Assembly: GCF_009831455.1 (NCBI RefSeq)
Contig: NZ_WOWO01000002.1
Span: 806,001 to 870,000, forward strand
Source of the DNA: Salinirussus salinus
GTDB lineage: Archaea; Halobacteriota; Halobacteria; Halobacteriales; Haloarculaceae
Length of the DNA: 64,000 nucleotides
Direction of reading: 5' to 3'
The first letter of the stretch is position 1, and every line of letters starts with the position of its first letter. Under the pieces are notes generated by a model. That model saw only the letters and a list, made by a program, of their open reading frames with translations. It made no database searches and was not told the origin of the DNA. A program made the translations under genes and the position numbers. Positions 53,317-61,255 of the stretch are shown here, one piece after another.

Positions 53317-53630
53317 TCCGCACCGACGATGACCATCTGGCTCGCCTCCTCGAAGTACAGCTGGCGGGTCGACTCGGCGTCGACGCGGACGGCGTCACCG
53401 GGCTCCAGCGCGGTCTCCTCGCCGTCGACGGTGATCTGCCCGGAGCCGTCGAGCAGCAGATAGACCTCCTCCTGACCGTCGCCGGTGTGGTCGTGTTCCT
53501 TGCCCGTCCAGCCCTCGGCGGCATCGAGGACAGTGACCCCGAGGTTCTCGCAGTTCAGGTCCTCCCGGAGGAAGTGCATCCCGGGGGCGAACGGCTCGAC
53601 CTCCTCGTAGTTCGTCTTGTCGAATCCCAT
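53313..53630 (-). CDS. Single-domain cupin protein
   Basis: The 105-residue protein forms one cupin barrel. Metal-type residues are His46, His48 and Glu54 in KEHDHTGDGQEEVY, with a second motif LEPGDAVRVDAESTRQLYF that lacks the usual His. It may bind a small molecule or metal; no enzyme class can be named. The start MGFDKTNYEEVE is preferred over an Arg-rich extension. Its stop codon lies inside the downstream copy of the tRNA-Ser 3' end, so its last bases come from that repeat. Confidence 0.88.
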   Translation of the reverse strand: MGFDKTNYEEVEPFAPGMHFLREDLNCENLGVTVLDAAEGWTGKEHDHTGDGQEEVYLLLDGSGQITVDGEETALEPGDAVRVDAESTRQLYFEEASQMVIVGAD

Positions 53631-53707
53631 GGTCGGGATCCGGCGAGGGCCGGCAAAACGTTTGTCACGCGCGCCGGCGGGTCGAGACCCGCATCGCGAC
53701 CGGGCAG

Positions 53708-54466
53708 TCACTCGTGTCTGGAGGACCCGGTATCCCGGTCGGCGTCACTCCGTCCTGGCTGCTGTCCGGCCGTGCCGCCGGCCCCGCCAGCAGCCCGCTC
53801 GTGTTGTCGGACCAGCGCGACGTAGTACGCCTGCAGCGAGTCGTGGCCGTCGAGGTCGAGCTCCTCGGGGCGGGCGTCGAGGACGACCCGCCCCTCGTGC
53901 ATGACCGTCAGGCGGTCGGTGTAGGGCTCGAAGTCCCCGACGTGGTGAGTCGAGACGAGGACGGTCGCGTCGCCGGCGTAGGCGGAGAGAAAGTCGAGCA
54001 GCCGCTCCTTGGAGACGTCATCCAGCGCCGCTAGCGGCTCGTCGAGCAGTAGGTAATCCGGCCGCTTGAGCAAGGCGAGTGCGAGGTCGAGCTTGCGCGC
54101 GAATCCGCCGGAGAGGTCGTGGGCCGGCCGGTCCATCGCCCGCCGCAGCCGGAGTTCGTCGACGACGGTCTCGCGCCACTCCCGGCCGGGCGAGCCGACG
54201 AGGCTGGCGAAGACCGTCAGGTTCTCCCGGACAGTGAGGTCCGGGTAGAAGTTCGGCCGCTGGAAGCCACAGCCGACCGCGTCGGGGACCGACAGCGTGC
54301 CGGCGGTCGGCCGCGCGAGCCCGAGCAGCAGCCGGAAGACGGTGGTCTTGCCCGACCCGTTGGGGCCGACGAGACAGTGGAACTGGCCGCCCCCGACCGA
54401 CAGCGAAACGTCCCGGACGGCCACGACGTCGCCGTACTCCTTGCGGACGCCGTCGAGTTCGATCAT
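53708..54466 (-). CDS. ABC transporter ATP-binding protein
   Basis: The 252-residue ATPase has Walker A GPNGSGKT at residues 34-41, the signature segment HDLSGGFARKLDLALALL, Walker B YLLLDEPLAALDD and the switch His in VLVSTHHVGDFEPY. It is of the CcmA/NatA-like export type. It overlaps the permease gene by four bases (ATGA), so the two form one transporter. The last 25 residues are a charged Gly-rich tail. Confidence 0.94.
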   Translation of the reverse strand: MIELDGVRKEYGDVVAVRDVSLSVGGGQFHCLVGPNGSGKTTVFRLLLGLARPTAGTLSVPDAVGCGFQRPNFYPDLTVRENLTVFASLVGSPGREWRETVVDELRLRRAMDRPAHDLSGGFARKLDLALALLKRPDYLLLDEPLAALDDVSKERLLDFLSAYAGDATVLVSTHHVGDFEPYTDRLTVMHEGRVVLDARPEELDLDGHDSLQAYYVALVRQHERAAGGAGGTAGQQPGRSDADRDTGSSRHE

Positions 54467-55539
54467 GTGGTCCTCCGGTAGTACATCGCGCTGAGTTTCA
54501 CGCAGGCGAGCGTCAGGAGGGCAAAGCCCGCAAGCGCGAGCAGCCAGTCGGCAAACAGCGACAGCTCGGCGTCTTTGAGCATGAAGCTGCGGGTCATGAT
54601 GGTGGAGTAGTGGACCGGGTCCGCGCGGATGATCGCCTTCCGGACCGGCGAGAGGTAGCCCACGGGGAAGGCGAGCCCGGAGAAGGCGGTGATCCCCAGC
54701 AGGATGACGACGTTGACGAACCGGCCGAGCGTCCCGAACCGGAGCAGGACCATCACGGCCGTGCTGATCGCCGCGAGATAGAAGAAAGTCAACAGCAGTG
54801 TCAGCACGGTCCCGACGGAGAGGGCCGTCGTCGCGTAGTCGAAATACGCCGCGGCGCCCTGGAAGACGAGGATGGGGACGAGCATCAGCACGCTGAAATA
54901 GATCAGCTTCGAGAGCACCAGCGTCTCCAGCGAGGACTCCGCGCGGATCCGGTCGAGGACGTTACTCTCCTTGGCGAGGTTGTAGGGGACGTAGGTGAAC
55001 GCAAAGAGCATGATGATCGCCATCAGGAAGGAGGGGACGAGATACTCGGAGAGGGAGTTCTCCGTGCCGACGACCTCCCGGCGGACCGAGATGTCCGCCT
55101 CGAGGAAGGGCGCGTCGTTGAGCGCGCGGGCCATGATCGCGCGGATCGCCTGCGAGGGCCGCTCGAAGGGCGTGATGCTACCGTCGACAGTGAGGACGAA
55201 CGTGGCGTTGTCGTTGTCGGGGTCGGTGATGTCGGGGGGGACCTGGACGATGGCGTAGACGGACTCCCGGCGGAGCATCCGTTCGGCTTCCTCGGGCGAG
55301 TCGACCCGCTTCGGGTCGGAGAAGGGTTCGAAGGCACCGGTGATGATCGACAGTTCCTGGTCGGTGACCTCCTCGCTTTCGGGCGTGACCGCGACCGGCG
55401 CGTCCCGCGGGACGACCGTGCCGAAGACGACGCTGGTCGAGGCGAAGAAGGCGGGCAGGAGGAGCAACACGAAGGCCAGCGCGAGTGCGTTGTGCTTGCT
55501 CCAGTGGAACTCCTTTTTCAGAAGCGAGCGCAGCGACAC
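54463..55539 (-). CDS. ABC-2-type transporter permease
   Basis: The 358-residue permease has an N-terminal helix (ALALAFVLLLLPAFFASTSVVF), a soluble extracytoplasmic domain of about 130 residues, and a membrane block of about five helices (FLMAIIMLFAFTYVPYNLAK, LIYFSVLMLVPILVF, LLLTFFYLAAISTAVMVLL, NVVILLGITAFSGLAFPVG, DWLLALAGFALLTLACVKLS). This topology is that of ABC-2 exporters such as NatB or DrrB. Substrate is unknown; drug, sodium or lipid export are possibilities. It pairs with the ATPase encoded directly downstream. Confidence 0.92.
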   Translation of the reverse strand: MSLRSLLKKEFHWSKHNALALAFVLLLLPAFFASTSVVFGTVVPRDAPVAVTPESEEVTDQELSIITGAFEPFSDPKRVDSPEEAERMLRRESVYAIVQVPPDITDPDNDNATFVLTVDGSITPFERPSQAIRAIMARALNDAPFLEADISVRREVVGTENSLSEYLVPSFLMAIIMLFAFTYVPYNLAKESNVLDRIRAESSLETLVLSKLIYFSVLMLVPILVFQGAAAYFDYATTALSVGTVLTLLLTFFYLAAISTAVMVLLRFGTLGRFVNVVILLGITAFSGLAFPVGYLSPVRKAIIRADPVHYSTIMTRSFMLKDAELSLFADWLLALAGFALLTLACVKLSAMYYRRTT

Positions 55540-55702
55540 GGTTACCGACCCACCCCGGTGGCGTCGTTACCCTCGGTTCCAGCCCCGTCGACCCCGGTGC
55601 CCGCGGCCATCACATCGCAGTCAGCGGTCAGCAGTTGGATATAGCTTGTGGACCGGGCGCGCGGAGAGACATCCTTTTGTGCCCGTCGCCGAACGAACGG
55701 GT

Positions 55703-56002
55703 ATGGACTGGCCGCACAACCCCGACGGCGAGGAGGGAAGCGAAGGGCGGCGCAAGTACGGCCACGCCGTCCTCGCGAAGAAGATCGACGAAGATGAGGA
55801 CTTCCCGCTGACCGCAGAGGAGTACGTCGACGCCTACGGCGACCATCCGGTCCGGATCGACTACGAGCGGGTCGTCAGCGTCGAGGATATCTTCGAACAC
55901 GTCGAGGAAGACGAGTTCTCGGACTTCCCCGAGTTCCACAAGGCCCTCGGCCGGGCGCTCCGGGAGGCCGACTACTGGCCCTACCGCCTCGAACACGCCT
56001 GA
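55703..56002 (+). CDS. DUF5785-type haloarchaeal protein
   Basis: The 99-residue acidic protein starts MDWPHNPDGEEGSEGRRKYG and contains VRIDYERVVSVEDIFEHVEE and EFHKALGRALREADYWPYRL. It fits the small, highly conserved haloarchaeal family DUF5785, which I recall as single-copy and of unknown function. It is probably cytosolic. A TATA-like GGATATAGC lies about 65 bases upstream. Confidence 0.85.
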   Translation: MDWPHNPDGEEGSEGRRKYGHAVLAKKIDEDEDFPLTAEEYVDAYGDHPVRIDYERVVSVEDIFEHVEEDEFSDFPEFHKALGRALREADYWPYRLEHA

Positions 56003-56087
56003 CGCGCCGGATATCGGCCTCCGTCGCGTGTGGGGACGAGTACGACCCCGGAACACGCGTGGGCCTCCCGTGGCCGCACTCGAGTGG

Positions 56088-56106
56088 TATGTGTTCACAC
56101 AACATA
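56088..56106 (+). promoter_or_regulatory. Candidate operator at the DUF7344 gene
   Basis: TATGT and ACATA flank GTTCACACA to form a 19-base imperfect inverted repeat about 30-45 bases before the ATG at 56135, overlapping the expected TATA position. It may be an autoregulatory site for the winged-helix protein (inference). Confidence 0.35.
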
Positions 56107-56134
56107 CTTGTGCCCCACCGGTGTAGTTCCGGGT

Positions 56135-56461
56135 ATGGCAACCGAACACCCCCAGGCGAGTGACCGGCTGCCCGAGCGGGTGGTGGCCGACCTGCTCTCC
56201 TCGGACCGACGGCGACGGCTGCTGACCTGTCTGGAGGAACACGGGGGCTGTCTGCCCGTGACAGACCTCGCGGCGGCCGTCGCGGCCCGGGAGGCTGACG
56301 TGGAGTCGGAGGCAGTCGACCCCGAACGACACCGGACGGTCCGGGAGGAGATCTACGAGCGCCACCTGCCGAAGCTGACGGCGACCGGCGTGGTCGAGTT
56401 CGACTCGATGCGTGGGACCGTCACGCTGACGGGATACGGTCTCGCGGAGGCCGGGAGATAG
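56135..56461 (+). CDS. DUF7344-type winged-helix protein
   Basis: This 108-residue protein is a second DUF7344 member: VVADLLSSDRRRRLLTCLEE, VTDLAAAVAAREAD, then IYERHLPKLTATGVVEFDSM with the helix-turn-helix and wing. It is shorter and clearly diverged from the copy at 30556-30939. The CBS-domain gene follows after 32 bases and may be co-transcribed. Probably a DNA-binding regulator, judged by fold only. Confidence 0.85.
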   Translation: MATEHPQASDRLPERVVADLLSSDRRRRLLTCLEEHGGCLPVTDLAAAVAAREADVESEAVDPERHRTVREEIYERHLPKLTATGVVEFDSMRGTVTLTGYGLAEAGR

Positions 56462-56493
56462 CTTTTTTCCGGCCGTGCGCTAAACTATCACGT

Positions 56494-57075
56494 ATGAACA
56501 GGGACGTGACGGTCAGGGAGGTCGCGAACCGGGAGTTCGTGGGCGTCAGCGAGTCGGACGACCTCTTGGGGACGGTCGAGCTGATGGTCGGGGAAGGCGC
56601 GGACACCGCGCTCGTCGTCCAGGGGGCCGAGCCCGTGGGCATCCTGACCGACCGCGCCGTCCTCGAGTTGCTCGCCGCCGAGGGCGGGGTCGACGGCGCG
56701 GTCGTCGGCGACGCGATGGAGCCGACCGTCCCGACGATCGAGTCCCAGGCCACCATCGAGGAGGCCGCCGACCGGATGTCCGCTGAGGGGACCCGCCGGA
56801 TGGTGGTCACGGACGCCGGCGAGACGGTCGGCATGCTCACCGAACACGACCTCTTCGCCACGCGGCCGCTGGCAGCGGACGGCCCCGAGGCCGGACTGGC
56901 CCACCCGGCGGGGGAGGCCGAAACCGCGCTCGCCGCCGACTCGGAGACCGGCGTCGAGAGCGGGGCCGGCGAGGGGTTCGAGGAACAGAGCATCTGCGAG
57001 GGGTGTGGGACGCTGACCGGCGACCTGGTGGCCTTCAATGGCCAGCTGCTCTGTGGCGACTGCCGGGACATATAG
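56494..57075 (+). CDS. CBS-pair protein with C-terminal zinc ribbon
   Basis: The 193-residue protein has two CBS domains (VREVANREFVGVSESDDLLG with GILTDRAVLELL, and VGDAMEPTVPTIESQATIEE with GMLTEHDLFATRP). An acidic linker of about 40 residues and a short zinc ribbon follow (CEGCGTLTGDLVAFNGQLLC, then GDC). CBS pairs usually bind adenosine nucleotides and sense energy charge; the ribbon may contact a protein or nucleic acid. The acetyltransferase gene starts at its stop codon (TAGTG), so they are coupled. Confidence 0.92.
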   Translation: MNRDVTVREVANREFVGVSESDDLLGTVELMVGEGADTALVVQGAEPVGILTDRAVLELLAAEGGVDGAVVGDAMEPTVPTIESQATIEEAADRMSAEGTRRMVVTDAGETVGMLTEHDLFATRPLAADGPEAGLAHPAGEAETALAADSETGVESGAGEGFEEQSICEGCGTLTGDLVAFNGQLLCGDCRDI

Positions 57076-57557
57076 TGGTCACCATCGAGACCCCCGACGC
57101 CGACCTCGCCGAGACTGTCACAGACCTCTGGGTCGCGCTGGCGACCGGGCAACGCGAGTACGGCTCGCACATCCTGGCCGAGGAAAACCGGGCACGCATC
57201 CGCGAGCAGATCCTCCGGCACACCGTCGACGACACCCTGCTCGTGGCCCGCGACGGCGGTGTGGTCGGGTTCGCCACCGTCGAGCGCGAGGGGGGCCCCT
57301 ACGCCCAGAGCGGCGCCAGGGGACTCGTCACGAACCTCTACGTCCGCCCGGCGTTCCGCGGGGAAGGGGTCGGGTCGGAACTGCTCGCTGCCGCCGAGGA
57401 CCGGCTCCGGGAACTGGGGGTCGACACCGTCGCGCTGGAGGTGATGGCAGACAACGAGGGAGCCCGGCGGTTCTACCGGCGTGCGGGCTACGAGCCCCAC
57501 CGGCTGACGCTGGAGAAGCCAGTCGAAAGCGATACGCACTCAAGGGGTGACGAGTAA
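57075..57557 (+). CDS. GNAT-family N-acetyltransferase
   Basis: A 160-residue acetyl-CoA-dependent transferase. Motif A with the acetyl-CoA loop is LVTNLYVRPAFRGEGVGSEL at residues 85-104, preceded by the strand VGFATVE, and motif B contains VALEVMADNEGARRFYRRAG. The pattern is close to RimI-like enzymes, which acetylate amino groups of proteins or small molecules. The GTG start overlaps the CBS gene by one base. A CBS/GNAT pairing suggests an acetylation step responsive to nucleotide levels (inference). Confidence 0.92.
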   Translation: MVTIETPDADLAETVTDLWVALATGQREYGSHILAEENRARIREQILRHTVDDTLLVARDGGVVGFATVEREGGPYAQSGARGLVTNLYVRPAFRGEGVGSELLAAAEDRLRELGVDTVALEVMADNEGARRFYRRAGYEPHRLTLEKPVESDTHSRGDE

Positions 57558-57568
57558 CTCCCGGACGC

Positions 57569-57642
57569 GCTAGGGGAGCTTGGGTGGTCCAAGCACCCGA
57601 CTTGTAATCGGGAGTTCGAGGGTTCAAATCCCTCCCCTAGCT
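57569..57642 (+). tRNA. tRNA-Thr (anticodon TGT)
   Basis: The 74-base tRNA has acceptor GCTAGGG/CCCTAGC and discriminator T. The anticodon stem CCCGA/TCGGG holds loop CTTGTAA (anticodon TGT), and the T arm is GAGGGTTCAAATCCCTC. It begins 11 bases after the acetyltransferase stop. Its 3' end is repeated twice downstream at 101-base spacing. Confidence 0.96.
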
Positions 57643-57743
57643 CTTCTCCGCGAGCGACAGTGAGCGAGAACGGCGGGACGTGGGATTTGAATCAGGGAGT
57701 GGAGTAACACGGAACGACCGTGGTTCAAATCCCTCCCCTAGCT
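57643..57743 (+). repeat. tRNA-Thr satellite unit 1 (101 bases)
   Basis: The unit begins CTTCTCCGCGAGCGACAG and has the left arm GACGTGGGATTTGAA at 57677-57691. The internal hairpin CACGG/CCGTG has loop AACGA. It ends with a copy of the tRNA T-arm/acceptor half (TTCAAATCCCTCCCCTAGCT, 57724-57743). The left and right arms can pair over ten bases. Confidence 0.85.
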
Positions 57744-57840
57744 CTTCTCCGCGAGCGACAGCGAGCGGGAACGGCAGGACGTGGGATTTGAATCAGGGAG
57801 TGGAGTAACACGGAACGACCGTGGTTCAAATCCCTTAGCT
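57744..57840 (+). repeat. tRNA-Thr satellite unit 2 (97 bases)
   Basis: A second tandem unit differs from unit 1 by three substitutions and a four-base deletion (CCCC) in its terminal tRNA-like end. Near identity implies recent or homogenised duplication. The remaining 84 bases to the next gene hold nothing recognisable. Confidence 0.85.
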
Positions 57841-57924
57841 CTCCTGTGACGAGCGGACGCGAGGAGCGGGAACTGCGAGGGGAGGCGCAGTCCGCGAACC
57901 GAGCGGGACGGTCTCCGAGCCGGG

Positions 57925-58599
57925 TCAGTGCCCCGCCGGCACGCTTTCGACGACCGCGTTGATCAGTTTCGCTTCGGCCTTCTGGAGGTGTTCGCTCGCC
58001 GTGTTCGGCGCACAGCCGAGCTCTGCGGCGATCTCCTCGTGGGTGGTCGCCCGGGGCTGGTTGTAGTAGCCCAAGTCGACCGCCGTCTCGAGAGCCTCCC
58101 ACTGCCTGTCGCTCAGGTCCGAGGCCGGGTTCGCGCGGGCGCTGGGGAACCGGCCGACCTCCTCGAGCGTGACGTCCATCGCGTCCGGCGCCTCGTCGAG
58201 TACCGCCTGGAGCGCTCCGGAGTCACCGACCACGTGTCCGTGGATCCGCCCGTCCCGGTAGACCAAGGGTCGCCGAACGACCAGCCCGGCCCGGGCGAGC
58301 GCCTCCTCGACGACCCCGAACATCGGCACGACGTCGTCGCGCACGTCGAGCAGCGCGTACGAGCGAGCCGCGTCGACCGCCGACAGCGCCACGGACTCGA
58401 CACCCGGCGTATCCGTCGCTGCGTCCCTGAATCCGGCGACGTCGCCGTCGACCGCGTACAGGTGTGTCGTCGTCGCCGGGTCCGCCCGGTTCCAGTCCAC
58501 CGCCCGTGCTTCCTCCACGTCCGGCGAATCGAGGAGGTACGCGACGAACCCCGGGGACCGGTCGAGGTCCGGCCGTACCGTGACACGGATGTGTTTCAT
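57925..58599 (-). CDS. Bat-type HTH_10 transcription regulator
   Basis: The 224-residue protein has an N-terminal alpha/beta sensor-like region (MKHIRVTVRPDLDRSPGFVA) and a C-terminal HTH_10 domain: LSDRQWEALETAVDLGYYNQ, then ATTHEEIAAELGCAPNTASE and HLQKAEAKLINAVVES. This layout is the haloarchaeal bacterio-opsin activator (Bat)-like family of regulators. No PAS or GAF domain is present. Target genes are unknown; the divergent quinone reductase gene across the 233-base gap is a possible target (inference). Confidence 0.92.
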   Translation of the reverse strand: MKHIRVTVRPDLDRSPGFVAYLLDSPDVEEARAVDWNRADPATTTHLYAVDGDVAGFRDAATDTPGVESVALSAVDAARSYALLDVRDDVVPMFGVVEEALARAGLVVRRPLVYRDGRIHGHVVGDSGALQAVLDEAPDAMDVTLEEVGRFPSARANPASDLSDRQWEALETAVDLGYYNQPRATTHEEIAAELGCAPNTASEHLQKAEAKLINAVVESVPAGH

Positions 58600-58832
58600 A
58601 GGTAAGCGAGCCTGACGGAACGACTTAAACCTACAGAGCATACCCCGCAGAACCGCTACCCGGACGGCCCCACACGTCCGAACTGCAATGAGACCCGAAC
58701 CCCAGACCGGACGCGGCGCGGGACGCGCCGGCGGTCACGGTCGGTACGGACGCGGCAGGTACCTCTTCCGGACAGCACAGCTCGCAACAGGCCCGGTCGG
58801 AGGGCGGCTGCTACTCCAGGGGTGACAGACGG

Positions 58833-59792
58833 ATGCGAGCAGTCCGCTACCACGAGCACGGCGACCCGGACGTCTTCCAAGTCGACGAGGTGCCCCGGCC
58901 GTCGCCCGCCCCCGACGAGGTGCTGGTCGAGATGCGGGCCGCGAGCGTCAACCCGGTCGACCTCCTGGTCCGCTCCGGTCTCTACGGCGACGTCTCCCTC
59001 CCGTCGGTCCCGGGCGGCGACGGGGCCGGGGTCGTCGCAGCGGCGGGCGAGAAGGTGGAAGCCCTTACGGAGGGCGACCGGGTTGTCGTGTCGGGCATGG
59101 ACCGGTCGGCGGGCGGCACGTTCGCGGAGTACGCCGCGGTTCCGGGGACGAAGGTCGCGGCGCTTCCCGAGAGCGTCCCCTTCGAGGTCGCCGGCGCGGT
59201 CGGGAACGTCGGCGCGACCGCCTGGACGGCCCTGGCGGAGGTCGCCGGCATCCAGCCGGGGGACAGGGTGCTCGTCCACGGCGGCGCTGGCGGCGTCGGC
59301 CACGCCGCGGTCCAGGTCGCCGCCAGCGCCGGGGCCGACGTGGTCGCAACCGCGGGCAGCGAGGCCGCGCGTGCGCGGGTCGAGGAACTCGGTGCGAGCG
59401 TGGCGCTGGACTACGACAGCGACTCGCTGGCCGCGGAGGTACTCGAGGCGACGGGCGGGGCGGGCGTCGAGACCGTCCTCGACCACCGCCTCGAGGAGTA
59501 CCTCGAACTCGACCTGGAAGTGCTCGCCGAGGGCGGCCAGGTCGTCAGCCTCATGGGGAACGTCCCGGAGGCGAGCGCGCTCCCCTTCTACGCCAAGGAG
59601 GTGACGCTGCAGGCGCTCCGGATGGATAACCATCCGGTGCGGACGCCGATGCTTGAACGGGTGCTCCGGCTGGTCGAGCGCGGCGACCTGACGCCGGTAG
59701 TCGCGGACACCTACGACTTCGCGGAGGTCGAGCAGGCCCACCGCGACCTCTCCGAGGGCGGCTACGTCGGCAAGCTTGTCGTCGCGCCGTAG
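58833..59792 (+). CDS. Zinc-free MDR-family NADPH:quinone reductase
   Basis: The 319-residue medium-chain dehydrogenase/reductase starts MRAVRYHEHGDPDVFQVDEV and has VLVEMRAASVNPVDLLVRSG, the nucleotide-binding motif VLVHGGAGGVGHAAVQVAAS and EVEQAHRDLSEGGYVGKLVV at the end. The structural and catalytic zinc cysteines of alcohol dehydrogenases are absent. It probably reduces quinones or related carbonyls with NADPH. The divergent HTH_10 regulator gene lies upstream. Confidence 0.93.
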   Translation: MRAVRYHEHGDPDVFQVDEVPRPSPAPDEVLVEMRAASVNPVDLLVRSGLYGDVSLPSVPGGDGAGVVAAAGEKVEALTEGDRVVVSGMDRSAGGTFAEYAAVPGTKVAALPESVPFEVAGAVGNVGATAWTALAEVAGIQPGDRVLVHGGAGGVGHAAVQVAASAGADVVATAGSEAARARVEELGASVALDYDSDSLAAEVLEATGGAGVETVLDHRLEEYLELDLEVLAEGGQVVSLMGNVPEASALPFYAKEVTLQALRMDNHPVRTPMLERVLRLVERGDLTPVVADTYDFAEVEQAHRDLSEGGYVGKLVVAP

Positions 59793-59845
59793 GTTCCGGC
59801 GCCCCTGCATTGATAACGGTGCGCGGAGAGGTGCCACCGACGCCG

Positions 59846-60130
59846 ATGGACGACGTGCTCTGGTACGTGCTGGCCAGTTCCCGCGGCGGGCCGACCAGAG
59901 TCCGTCTTCTGCAGGCGCTCGAGGAGCGGCCGCGGAACGCGAACGAGCTCGCGACGGAACTCGACCTCGACTACACGACTGTCCGTCACCACCTGGACGT
60001 CCTGATGGACAACAACATCCTCCGGCGGTCCGGCGATGAGTACGCGGCGGTCTACCTGTTCACCGAGCAGGTCGAGGCCCACTGGGAGACCGTCGAGGAG
60101 GTCGTCGAGACCGTCGATGCCACGGAGTGA
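59846..60130 (+). CDS. ArsR-type winged-helix regulator
   Basis: A 94-residue regulator with one winged helix: DVLWYVLASSRGGPTRVRLL, ALEERPRNANELATELDLDY, and the recognition helix/wing TVRHHLDVLMDNNILRRSGD. The start at MDDVLWYVLA was chosen over TTG/GTG codons up to 36 bases upstream, because the domain begins there. The membrane protein encoded 87 bases downstream is probably its partner, a pairing often seen in haloarchaea. Confidence 0.88.
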   Translation: MDDVLWYVLASSRGGPTRVRLLQALEERPRNANELATELDLDYTTVRHHLDVLMDNNILRRSGDEYAAVYLFTEQVEAHWETVEEVVETVDATE

Positions 60131-60217
60131 CCCGAGTATGACCCCCACAGCGACCCCCGGCGGCTGCATCGTGGACAAGACAGTTATCCCCGGTTCCCCA
60201 ACCACGGAGGACGAGCG

Positions 60218-60520
60218 ATGACGCTCTGGCTCAGCCTGGCGTGGCTGTCGGCGGGGTTTAACGCGGTGCTGCTGGTCCTGCTGGGGTCGGTCTGGCTGCG
60301 CAACTACCGTCAGCACGGCGCCAGCCACACACTCGGGCTCCTCGTGGTCGCCGCCTTCCTCCTCGTCGAGAACGGGCTCTGGCTCTACTTCTACCTGCTC
60401 AACCCCACGTTCCGCGGGTGGTTTCTCTCCACCGGGACCGACATCCAGGTCGGCGTGACGCTGCTCTGTGGGCTCGAACTCGTCGCGTTGCTCGTGCTCG
60501 CGCGGGTGACGTGGCGCTGA
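60218..60520 (+). CDS. Small three-helix membrane protein
   Basis: The 100-residue protein has three hydrophobic helices (LWLSLAWLSAGFNAVLLVLL, TLGLLVVAAFLLVENGLWLY, VGVTLLCGLELVALLVLARV) linked by a short basic loop (RNYRQHGASH). It lies downstream of the winged-helix gene, and such regulator/membrane-protein pairs are frequent in haloarchaea. The membrane protein may sense a signal and its partner may respond, but this is inference. The family is not certain. Confidence 0.8.
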   Translation: MTLWLSLAWLSAGFNAVLLVLLGSVWLRNYRQHGASHTLGLLVVAAFLLVENGLWLYFYLLNPTFRGWFLSTGTDIQVGVTLLCGLELVALLVLARVTWR

Positions 60521-60592
60521 CTGCCGGATCCTGGACGAAATTCGGACGGAACCCGGAAAATCCTCTTGTCGGGTTCCGCCCTCGGCCGAGAC

Positions 60593-61189
60593 ATGCGACC
60601 GACACGACGGGCGGTCCTGGGCGCAGCGGTCACAGTCGGCATCGCGGGCTGTCTCGGAGGCCCCGGCGACGGTGACGGTGAGAGCGGCGACAGTGGAGGA
60701 ATGACGCCGGCCGGGACGGACGAAGGGAGCAGGACGGCCACGGGCTCCCCGGTAGTCTCGACGGCAACGGACGGGTCCGCGACGGTGCAAGTCCGGATGC
60801 ACGAGAGGCTTGGTCCGCTCCTCGCCGGCCCCGACGGGCTGACGCTGTACATGTTCGACCGGGATACACAGGAGGCGGACGCGAGCGCGTGCTCCGGTGG
60901 CTGTGCCGACGTCTGGCCGCCGCTGACCGCGGACGGCACCCCGACCCGAGGGGAGGACGTGACTGCGACGGTGGGCTCCTTCGAGCGGGCGAGCGGCGAC
61001 CGGCAGGTGACGGCCGGCGGCTGGCCGCTCTACTACTACGCCTCTGACGGGACGCCGGGCGACGCGGCCGGCCAGGGGGTTAACGACGTCTGGTGGGTCC
61101 TCGACCCCGCCGGCACGCCCGTGCGGCCGACCGCGACCGAGACGGCAGGACCGGGTGAGACCACGGACGGAGGGTCTGTCGGCTACTGA
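60593..61189 (+). CDS. Tat-exported lipoprotein with COG4315-type repeats
   Basis: The 198-residue protein starts MRPTRRAVLGAAVTVGIAGC, a twin-arginine signal with lipobox (IAGC), so it is probably lipid-anchored outside the cell. After a low-complexity linker come two secreted repeats of unknown function: LTLYMFDRDTQEADASAC with CADVWPPL, and GGWPLYYYASDGTPGDAAGQ with GVNDVWWVLDPAG. Proteins of this family are common in prokaryotes, but their function is not known. An upstream in-frame ATG is rejected because the Tat motif would lie too far in. Confidence 0.9.
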   Translation: MRPTRRAVLGAAVTVGIAGCLGGPGDGDGESGDSGGMTPAGTDEGSRTATGSPVVSTATDGSATVQVRMHERLGPLLAGPDGLTLYMFDRDTQEADASACSGGCADVWPPLTADGTPTRGEDVTATVGSFERASGDRQVTAGGWPLYYYASDGTPGDAAGQGVNDVWWVLDPAGTPVRPTATETAGPGETTDGGSVGY

Positions 61190-61255
61190 ACCAGCCGAGC
61201 CCCGGACGGAGAGTCGACACCCGCAATTTTACCCCCGCTACTGCTACGGATCCAC

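Noticed and set aside
57643-57840. CRISPR array at the tRNA-Thr repeats
   Set aside because: Only two units with nearly identical spacers and long repeats are present; there are no cas genes, and the repeat is tRNA-derived.
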